From Candidatus Gastranaerophilales bacterium (lineage in GTDB: Bacteria > Cyanobacteriota > Vampirovibrionia > Gastranaerophilales > Gastranaerophilaceae), in the NCBI GenBank assembly GCA_944324945.1, contig CALUYE010000001.1:558001-622000 (forward strand): a DNA stretch of 64,000 nucleotides, read 5' to 3'. A program made the position numbers and the translations under genes. The notes beneath the pieces were generated by a model. The model made no database searches. It saw nothing but the letters and a program-made list of their open reading frames with translations, and was not told the DNA's origin. Shown here piece by piece: positions 58,463 through 64,000 of this stretch. Positions within the stretch are counted from its first letter, which is position 1, and each line of letters begins with the position of its first letter.

Positions 58463-58876
58463 TTATGTAGTTGTTTGCAAATTTTTATTAATCATTTTTT
58501 TTGATTTTTCTACATATTTCATTTTTTTATTTAATTTTTTTATTTCAGCTTTTAAATTTTTGCAATTTTTAATTGCTTTTTCTTTTTCTTCAAGTGCCGT
58601 GTTATATTTTTCGGTTGTTGCGGCAAGTTCCTGTCTTAGCTCAACCTGTGCATCGTCAAGATTTACAAGTGCGGAGTTAAATTTTTCTTCTTTAATTGTT
58701 GATTTATACACGGAACCTGTCTGCGTTTGAGTTGTTGTTGATGCGGATGCTGTTGTAATTGTAGGCGCTAATTTTACTTCAGTTGCCCTATCCATTGAAT
58801 CAAATACAGTGTCAAGCGCAAAAACATTAGTTGTCATTAAACTTATGACAAACGCATAAATATATATTTTTTTCAT
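58463..58876 (-). CDS. Small exported coiled-coil protein
   Basis: A 137-residue protein with a clear signal peptide (KIYIYAFVISLMTTNVFA, cleavage after about residue 20). A Thr/Ser-rich linker (about 40-58) is followed by one long helix (about 63-130) with heptads of Leu/Ala and many Lys/Glu, a probable coiled coil. It is basic at the end. No enzymatic motif is seen; likely a periplasmic structural or adaptor protein. It is transcribed alone, ahead of the sigma-factor gene on the same strand. Confidence 0.65.
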   Translation of the reverse strand: MKKIYIYAFVISLMTTNVFALDTVFDSMDRATEVKLAPTITTASASTTTQTQTGSVYKSTIKEEKFNSALVNLDDAQVELRQELAATTEKYNTALEEKEKAIKNCKNLKAEIKKLNKKMKYVEKSKKMINKNLQTTT

Positions 58877-58983
58877 GCTAACTCCAAAATTAATTCCTAT
58901 CTCATTAATATTTTAATCAATCGAGCATCATAATGCAATGAAACTTCAAATAATTACTCTTTTTATTTGATTTAATTTTTTAG

Positions 58984-58992
58984 TGATATAAT
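58984..58992 (+). promoter_or_regulatory. Extended -10 promoter for leaderless zupT
   Basis: TGATATAAT, a perfect extended -10 (TGn-TATAAT), ends 6 bp before the ATG at 58999. Only T lies between, so there is no ribosome binding site and the mRNA should begin at the start codon. Confidence 0.55.
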
Positions 58993-58998
58993 TTTTTT

Positions 58999-59838
58999 AT
59001 GGATAATTCATATATTATTGCATTAACTTTGTCTACTCTTGCAGGGCTTTCGACGGTAATAGGCGCTTTTGTTACTTTTTTCATTAAGCAAAACTCACTT
59101 AAATTTTTATCCTTCGGTCTTGGTTTATCTGCAGGAGTTATGATATTTGTTTCGCTTGTTGACTTGTATCCTGAAGCTTGCAATATGATTAAAAATCAGT
59201 TCGGAGATAATTATCTTTGGCTTGCTGTTTTATGTTTGACATTAGGTATGTTGTGTGCGGTTTTGATTGATTATTTTATTCCAGATCATATACAAGGCCA
59301 GATGTTATCAAAGCAATTAGGTGCAAATGAAAGTCATTGCGACAGCACAGATTGTGCGCATAATGAAAATGCTGAAATTTCAATAGGTAAAATAAAAAAA
59401 GCGGGAATTATAACTGCAATAGTTGTAGCACTCCATAACCTTCCCGAGGGTCTTGCAACATTTTTTATATCGTCGCAGGATGCAATGATAGGTCTTGGAG
59501 TTGTAATCGCAATTGCAATACATAACATCCCTGAGGGAATGGCAATTTCTATCCCTGTATATCAGGCTACGCATTCAAAAAGAAAAGCGTTTTTATATTC
59601 TTTTTTATCGGGTATGGCAGAACCAATAGGCGGGGTTGTAGGATTCAGCGTAGTGCAGACATTTTTCCCTAACTTATGTATAGGAATTTTATTTGCTTTT
59701 GTAGCGGGAATTATGACCTATATTTCTCTTGATACGCTTTTGCCTCTTTCTCGTGATTATGACACGGGTCATTATTCAATAAGCGGTGTAGTCGTCGGGA
59801 TTTTGGTTATGGGCTGTACTTTAGTTATGCTTGATTAA
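58999..59838 (+). CDS. zupT: ZIP-family zinc/divalent metal transporter
   Basis: A 279-residue inner-membrane protein with about eight membrane helices. The first are ALTLSTLAGLSTVIGAFVTF and LSFGLGLSAGVMIFVSLVDL. Helices 4 and 5 carry the metal-binding signatures HNLPEGLATFF and HNIPEGMAISI, the hallmark of ZupT-type ZIP transporters that import zinc and other divalent ions. The cytoplasmic loop between helices 3 and 4 contains His and Cys (ESHCDSTDCAHNE), a possible metal sensor. GMAEPIGGVVGF follows. Translation probably starts on a leaderless mRNA. The end overlaps the convergent radical-SAM gene by 4 bp. Confidence 0.92.
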   Translation: MDNSYIIALTLSTLAGLSTVIGAFVTFFIKQNSLKFLSFGLGLSAGVMIFVSLVDLYPEACNMIKNQFGDNYLWLAVLCLTLGMLCAVLIDYFIPDHIQGQMLSKQLGANESHCDSTDCAHNENAEISIGKIKKAGIITAIVVALHNLPEGLATFFISSQDAMIGLGVVIAIAIHNIPEGMAISIPVYQATHSKRKAFLYSFLSGMAEPIGGVVGFSVVQTFFPNLCIGILFAFVAGIMTYISLDTLLPLSRDYDTGHYSISGVVVGILVMGCTLVMLD

Positions 59839-61238
59839 AAGTCGTTTTTTATAATTTTTATAAATGTATCAAAATAATATTTTAATTTTGTTACGGAATT
59901 GATTTCTAAAGCCGTTTTTAGAATGTAATTCGGCCTTAAATAGTAGTTTCTGTTCATTTTTTTATTAAAATCATATATTTCATCGCTTGATAAACCATAG
60001 CTTCTTGTAATCGGATAAATGTAAGGATTTTCGCAGTTTGCTTCAGAAAGTCTGTTTTTTGTAATATAGTCATAATATTTTGTACCTTTAAGTGCGCTTG
60101 CCGTATAAAAGCTTGCAAACTGGGTGTTTAATTCTTTTGCAAATTTATAGGTTTCTTTAATGGTTTCTTTTGTTTCCCAGGGAAGCCCCGTAAGGTAGCA
60201 GGCATAAATTTGAATTTTAGCTTCTTTTAGAGCTTTAACACCTTCTTTTATGCGTTCTAAATTTAAATTTTTATCGGTTTTGTCAAGAATTTTTTGAGAT
60301 CCGCTTTCAATACCTGTTGTAATTAAATTACAGCCTGCTTTTTTTAATAAAAGTGCTGTTTCTTTATTTATTAAATCAATTCTTGCATTTGTAGAAAAAT
60401 TAATTTTTAAATTGTTTCTGATTATCTGTCTGCACAGTCTTTGAACATAATTGTTATCAAGCGTTATTGAATCGGCAAGAAAGATAAAATCTCTTATATT
60501 ATATTTATTAATACATTCTTTTATTTCTTTTATTATAAGGTCTGTATTTCTATATCTTACATTTTTGCCGTTAATTGAACTTATTGTGCAAAAAAAACAA
60601 TCCAAAGGACAACCTTTTTGTACTCTTATTGCGCTTTGCGGCTCTTTTGTATCGGGTCTTTGGTATGAGTTATTATCGATTAAATCCCTATCCAAAAAAG
60701 GCAGATAATCTAAATTATCGGGAGTTTTTCTGTCGGGAGTCGATGTAATTTTGTTGTTTATTTGATAGGTTATGCCTTTTATATCTTTTAAATTTTTATA
60801 TTCTATTATCTCATCAAAAGAAAGTTCAAATTCGTTGCGAAGTGCAATGTCTATTTCAGGGTACTGCTGTAAAATTCCGTATGAATTGTTATTAAAGACA
60901 GCACCTTTTGTTATAACTACCGTATCTTCCAATAATTCTCTTGCTTGAGTCAGTATTGATAAGTCTTCTTTTAATTTTTCGGCAGAAACATTCAAAACAA
61001 GAAAGTCAGGTTTAAAAACCCTTAAATCTCTTAAAAAATCATATACGGTTTCGTTTTTTTTGGCGTAATCGCAAAATTTTGTTTCGTATCCTCTTTTTTT
61101 AGCCAAAGAAGATAAACTCATCATATCAACAGGCAGCGTCATTGGAATATCACTTAAACACTCGTCATCTCTGTTTATTGTTTGGGCGGGCGGATATACG
61201 AAGAATATTCTTTGTCTTTTTATTTTTTTGCTATCCAT
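59835..61238 (-). CDS. Radical SAM protein with B12-binding-like N-terminal domain
   Basis: A 467-residue protein of the BchE/HpnJ-like group. The N-terminal 150 residues form a flavodoxin-like domain (FFVYPPAQTINRDDECL, PDFLVLNVSAEKLKEDLSIL) of the type that binds cobalamin, though the His-containing D-x-H-x-x-G is not visible. The cluster motif is CPLDCFFC (C210, C214, C217). Then come FIFLADSITLDNNYV, INFSTNARIDLI, GCNLITTGIESGSQKILDK and YACYLTGLPWETKETI, all typical. Members methylate or rearrange unactivated carbons in lipids, cofactors or natural products. It is 1 bp from the SDR gene in an apparent minus-strand operon; substrate unknown. Confidence 0.85.
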   Translation of the reverse strand: MDSKKIKRQRIFFVYPPAQTINRDDECLSDIPMTLPVDMMSLSSLAKKRGYETKFCDYAKKNETVYDFLRDLRVFKPDFLVLNVSAEKLKEDLSILTQARELLEDTVVITKGAVFNNNSYGILQQYPEIDIALRNEFELSFDEIIEYKNLKDIKGITYQINNKITSTPDRKTPDNLDYLPFLDRDLIDNNSYQRPDTKEPQSAIRVQKGCPLDCFFCTISSINGKNVRYRNTDLIIKEIKECINKYNIRDFIFLADSITLDNNYVQRLCRQIIRNNLKINFSTNARIDLINKETALLLKKAGCNLITTGIESGSQKILDKTDKNLNLERIKEGVKALKEAKIQIYACYLTGLPWETKETIKETYKFAKELNTQFASFYTASALKGTKYYDYITKNRLSEANCENPYIYPITRSYGLSSDEIYDFNKKMNRNYYLRPNYILKTALEINSVTKLKYYFDTFIKIIKNDF

Positions 61239-61239
61239 T

Positions 61240-62040
61240 TTATTTTTCTTTTGATATGCGATGTTTTAGTGTTGTCTTTATTATAAAATTAACAAAATCC
61301 TGAGGTAAAAATCTTGTCAATTTTGCAATTTTAGCATCCAAACCAATATTATAGACCGATTTAGGTTTTTTTGCTTCAATAATTTGTGCAATTTTTTTTG
61401 CGGTATATATAGGGCTTAGTGCATGAAGGGAGTTATTTTGCGCGTTTTTCAATAAAAATTCTTTTTCATCTTTGAATTTAGTATTGTTTTTAAGATGATT
61501 TTCGTTATTTTTAATTGAACTTTCCCAGAATTTTGTTGCGATTGCTCCGGGTCTTATTGAGATTGTTTTAACATTGCTTTCAATTGAATACATATTTAAA
61601 AGAATGTCTGCCGCTGCTTTTGAAATTGAATAAGGGCTTAAAAAAGGAAATATTCCATATTGAGCCATGGATGAAATATTAATAAATTTTCCGTTTTTTT
61701 CTAAATAAGGACAGATATATTTAATTATTCTTAATAAACCAAACAGATTAACATCAAACTGTTTTTTAAAATCCGTTTCGTTTAATTCTTCAACGGCCCC
61801 TGCTATTGCTAAACCCGTGAAATTGATTATTGTATCGAATTTTAAATTGTATATTTTTTCTTTTAAATTAATAAAATCAATTTCTTCACAAACATCAAGA
61901 TAAAATTCATGGATATCTTTATTAATTAAACCGACATGACGTGATGTGGCGTAGATTTTATAATCTCTGCCATCCAATTCCTCCAGTGTTCTTAATGCCA
62001 ATTCGGAATTAATTCCGATTATCAAAATATTCTTCTGCAT
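61240..62040 (-). CDS. Short-chain dehydrogenase/reductase
   Basis: A 266-residue SDR protein: N-terminal ILIIGINSELALRTLEEL (a changed T-G-x-x-x-G-x-G), INFTGLAIAG at the NNAG place, the catalytic tetrad with INISSMAQYGIFPFLSPYSI and SKAAADILLNMYSIE (Ser, Tyr, Lys), and ISIRPGAIATKF. The nucleotide loop lacks the first usual Gly, so cofactor preference is unclear. Reaction unknown. The ATG has no ribosome binding site, and a TTGAAT-17-TAAAAT promoter ends 6 bp before it. It leads into the radical-SAM gene, suggesting a joint modification pathway. Confidence 0.85.
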   Translation of the reverse strand: MQKNILIIGINSELALRTLEELDGRDYKIYATSRHVGLINKDIHEFYLDVCEEIDFINLKEKIYNLKFDTIINFTGLAIAGAVEELNETDFKKQFDVNLFGLLRIIKYICPYLEKNGKFINISSMAQYGIFPFLSPYSISKAAADILLNMYSIESNVKTISIRPGAIATKFWESSIKNNENHLKNNTKFKDEKEFLLKNAQNNSLHALSPIYTAKKIAQIIEAKKPKSVYNIGLDAKIAKLTRFLPQDFVNFIIKTTLKHRISKEK

Positions 62041-62046
62041 AGAACT

Positions 62047-62075
62047 ATTTTATTTTAAACAAAAAAATTATTCAA
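62047..62075 (-). promoter_or_regulatory. Promoter for leaderless SDR transcript
   Basis: On the minus strand, TTGAAT (62075-62070), 17 bp, TAAAAT (62052-62047), then 6 bp to the ATG at 62040. No ribosome binding site. The same -35 and spacing as before uvrB. Confidence 0.5.
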
Positions 62076-62084
62076 ATTGAGTAT

Positions 62085-62699
62085 TTATTTTGAAGTGTTG
62101 GTAAATTCTTCAAGGTTAATTTTTTTCTTTTTTATAAAAACCGCTGATTTTGTGTCTATTAGAGCACCTTTTTGAATTAATTGTTTTGTAATATCATTCA
62201 TATCGTTTTTAAGGGAAAGCGATAGTATGGTGTTATTTGTAAGGTAATCTGTATAATTTACTTTTGCGTTGTTATCAATTAAAAACTGTGCCATTTGAGT
62301 GTTTTTATTTCTAACCGCTTCATATAATTCACTGTAAAATCCTCTGTCTAGTTTTGCACCGTTTTCAAATAAAAGTTTTACTATTTCAAAATTGTTCTTT
62401 TTTGCTGCATGGTAAATCGGATATTCACCGTAATAGCTTTGATTTATATCCATGTTTGTTTTTAATAAAAGCGAAACGTTTTCAATGTTTCCTTTATCTA
62501 TTTCATTAATTAAACACTGTGTATTAGGGTATAGTTTTTTGGATGCAAGAATGGTTATAAGTTCCTGATTGGGCTGTTGCTTATCTTTATTTGTAAGTAA
62601 AACAGACCTTGATGAAAAATCGCCCAATTCTTTAACATCAATTGCAAGTGCAAAAGATGAAAAGAAAAATATAAAAATTCCTAAAATTATTCTAAACAT
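62085..62699 (-). CDS. Exported ankyrin-repeat protein
   Basis: A signal peptide (IILGIFIFFFSSFALA) precedes 204 residues in total with about four ankyrin repeats from residue 65 on: NIENVSLLLKTNMDINQSYY, YPIYHAAKKNNFEIVKLLF with NGAKLDRGF, LYEAVRNKNTQMAQFLIDN, and LSLSLKNDMNDITKQLIQKG. Ankyrin repeats bind other proteins. With the signal peptide it probably acts in the periplasm or outside. It begins 2 bp after bioD on the same strand and is probably cotranscribed, without an obvious link to biotin. Confidence 0.8.
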   Translation of the reverse strand: MFRIILGIFIFFFSSFALAIDVKELGDFSSRSVLLTNKDKQQPNQELITILASKKLYPNTQCLINEIDKGNIENVSLLLKTNMDINQSYYGEYPIYHAAKKNNFEIVKLLFENGAKLDRGFYSELYEAVRNKNTQMAQFLIDNNAKVNYTDYLTNNTILSLSLKNDMNDITKQLIQKGALIDTKSAVFIKKKKINLEEFTNTSK

Positions 62700-62701
62700 A
62701 A

Positions 62702-63364
62702 CTATAACTCAACAGATGTAAAACTTTGTATAATTTTTGCTTTATCAAATTTTTCAAAATCGGGAATTACCCCTAATACTTTGACGTCTGTGAATAAGCT
62801 TAATTCATCAATGAATTTTGATTCGCTCAATGAAGGATTTTCAGGCATGGAGTTTATAATAATACCTTTAATTTTTATATTGTTTAATTTAGCGCATTCA
62901 ATTGTCATTAAAAGATGGTTTAAACGACCTAATTTAGGTGTTGTTACTATTATTGTTTCAAGATTTAAAAATTTAATAATATCGCAGAAAAGTTTTCCTT
63001 TGCAGGCAGGGCAATACAATCCACCCGCTCCTTCAACTATTGTAAGGTCAAATTGTTTTGAGAATTCTTCATAATCGTTTTTGATTTTATCTAAATCCAC
63101 ATCAATATTATTTATAAGGCATGCTAAATGAGGAGAAATTTCTCCTTTAAAAAGGTAAGAATATTTTGTTTGAATTGAAGAATATTTTTTTAATTCATAA
63201 ATATCAGGAGCAACTAAAACATCATCTCTTTTATATGCTCCGCTTTGAAAAGGCTTATAATATCCTACCTTAAGCCCTTTATTTTCATAAGCCAAACATA
63301 ACCCCACAGAGACAAACGTTTTACCTATATCAGTGTCGCAACCTGTAATAAATATACTTCCCAT
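62702..63364 (-). CDS. bioD: Dethiobiotin synthetase
   Basis: BioD closes the ureido ring of dethiobiotin from 7,8-diaminopelargonate, CO2 and ATP. The 220-residue P-loop protein begins IFITGCDTDIGKTFVSVGL (Walker A with T-D-x-G-K-T), followed by YYKPFQSGA with the conserved Lys, VEGAGGLYCPA with the Glu-x-Ala-Gly-Gly, and TPKLGRLNHLLMTIE. It stands back to back with bioB, with a 64-bp shared promoter region, so the two last steps of biotin synthesis are coregulated. Confidence 0.95.
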   Translation of the reverse strand: MGSIFITGCDTDIGKTFVSVGLCLAYENKGLKVGYYKPFQSGAYKRDDVLVAPDIYELKKYSSIQTKYSYLFKGEISPHLACLINNIDVDLDKIKNDYEEFSKQFDLTIVEGAGGLYCPACKGKLFCDIIKFLNLETIIVTTPKLGRLNHLLMTIECAKLNNIKIKGIIINSMPENPSLSESKFIDELSLFTDVKVLGVIPDFEKFDKAKIIQSFTSVEL

Positions 63365-63385
63365 AAGCTACCTCACAAATTTTTG

Positions 63386-63408
63386 TTGTTTATAATATAA
63401 TTATACAA
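63386..63408. promoter_or_regulatory. Possible bioB promoter and operator
   Basis: An imperfect 23-bp inverted repeat with outer arms TTGT and ACAA lies midway between bioD and bioB and includes TATAAT (63391-63396). Its place suggests a site for a biotin repressor such as BirA, but the sequence is only loosely similar to known bio operators and is A/T-rich enough to arise by chance. Confidence 0.3.
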
Positions 63409-63428
63409 TTAAATGACCGGAGGCTCAA

Positions 63429-64000
63429 ATGAAATCAAAAGATGAGTTATTGAAACTTTACAGTGAAGATTTAGATTTGCTTTTAAAAGAAGCAAAAAAA
63501 TATACATTTAAAGAGTTTGAATTCTGTTCTTTGATTTCGGCGCGCACGGGAAAATGTTCGCAGGATTGTAAATACTGCGCTCAATCAACAAGATATAACA
63601 CAAATATAAAGACTCATCCGCTTGTTAGTATAGAAGAAGTTAAAAAAGCGGCTCTTGAATCCAAAAAAAACGGCGCGATTAATTTTGCAATAGTAACTTC
63701 AGGCAAAACCCCCGATGAAGCAAAAGATTTTGATAAATTGCTTGAAATGATTAAAGAAATAAATAAACTGGGGTTAAAATCCTGCGCAAGTATCGGAATT
63801 TTAACAAAACAACAGGCGCAAAAATTAAAAGAAGCGGGTCTTGTGCGCTTTCATCATAATATAAATACTTCAAAAAGCTATCATAACAGTATCTGCTCAA
63901 CCCATAGCTGGCAAGATAGAATCAACACCTGTAAATATGTAAAAGAAGCAGGGATTGAATTGTGCTGCGGTGTTATTATAGGAATGGGTGAAACTATAGA
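63429..64000 (+). CDS. bioB: Biotin synthase, C-terminus cut by window edge
   Basis: BioB inserts sulfur into dethiobiotin using a radical-SAM [4Fe-4S] cluster and a [2Fe-2S] cluster. Only the first 190 codons are present. They show FEFCSLISARTGKCSQDCKYCAQS with the cluster motif CSQDCKYC, then VTSGKTP, LKSCASIGIL, the HHNINTSKSYHNSICSTHSW segment with the [2Fe-2S]-cluster Cys, and CGVIIGMGE at the edge. CGGAGG lies 5 bp upstream of the ATG. It is divergent from bioD. Confidence 0.96.
   Translation, partial: MKSKDELLKLYSEDLDLLLKEAKKYTFKEFEFCSLISARTGKCSQDCKYCAQSTRYNTNIKTHPLVSIEEVKKAALESKKNGAINFAIVTSGKTPDEAKDFDKLLEMIKEINKLGLKSCASIGILTKQQAQKLKEAGLVRFHHNINTSKSYHNSICSTHSWQDRINTCKYVKEAGIELCCGVIIGMGETI

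Overview
This AT-rich window (roughly 30% G+C by eye, standard genetic code) looks like a chromosomal stretch of an uncultured gut-type bacterium with two membranes. My best guess is Gastranaerophilales/Vampirovibrionia ('Melainabacteria'), the non-photosynthetic relatives of Cyanobacteria. That is inference from five things: an SLH-domain envelope protein together with CsaB, a DUF374 acyltransferase and a GT9 transferase; a FliA/WhiG-type sigma factor; a glycine decarboxylase split into GcvPA and GcvPB; very low G+C; and many proteins of unknown function that share a short N-terminal F-x-G motif. No 16S rRNA gene is present to confirm it.

Layout. 1-5 kb: a truncated P-loop kinase, rnpA and rpmH; then proC, a lytic-transglycosylase-like protein and uvrB. 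5-11.3 kb: a ThiF-like enzyme followed by five tandem, mosaic, membrane-anchored GT8 glycosyltransferases. 11.3-17.6 kb: an HD-domain protein, grpE-dnaJ, a secreted beta-propeller, an O-methyltransferase and leuA. 17.7-25.1 kb: a plus-strand run of two membrane proteins, gcvPB, queA, ald, proB and proA. With proC at the left, proBA completes proline synthesis from glutamate. 25.2-28.5 kb: tRNA-Gly and a 1022-residue repeat-rich surface-type protein. 28.5-34.5 kb: a minus-strand operon coding for a CooC/MinD-like ATPase, folD, alr, gcvT, gcvH, gcvPA and a small protein. Glycine cleavage makes methylene-tetrahydrofolate, which FolD oxidises. 34.5-38.8 kb: nadK, recN, an arginase-family protein and a GNAT acetyltransferase.

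38.99-47.51 kb is the accessory highlight: an 8.5-kb Mu/Tn7-like transposon. Its 26-bp terminal inverted repeats match at 24 of 26 positions and begin TG/end CA, and extra copies of the same repeat lie inside both ends. It carries a DDE transposase whose normal C-terminal domain is replaced by a calcium-binding-repeat module, two AAA+ ATPases, a degenerate AAA-like protein and two small membrane proteins. It ends 94 bp from the 3' end of a tRNA-Met gene.

47.6-64 kb: tRNA-Met, a glycine-zipper protein, an SLH protein, a GT9 transferase, an unusual array of three units that imitate the acceptor ends of the following tRNA-Pro, a TPR membrane protein, two radical-SAM proteins with Tat-like N-termini, csaB, a DUF374 acyltransferase, tpiA, a sigma factor, a ZIP transporter, a radical-SAM protein with a B12-domain-like N-terminus, an SDR enzyme, an ankyrin protein, bioD and the start of bioB.

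Several genes (uvrB, nadK, csaB, zupT, the SDR gene) have a -10 box exactly six bases before the ATG and no Shine-Dalgarno sequence. This suggests that leaderless transcripts are common here.
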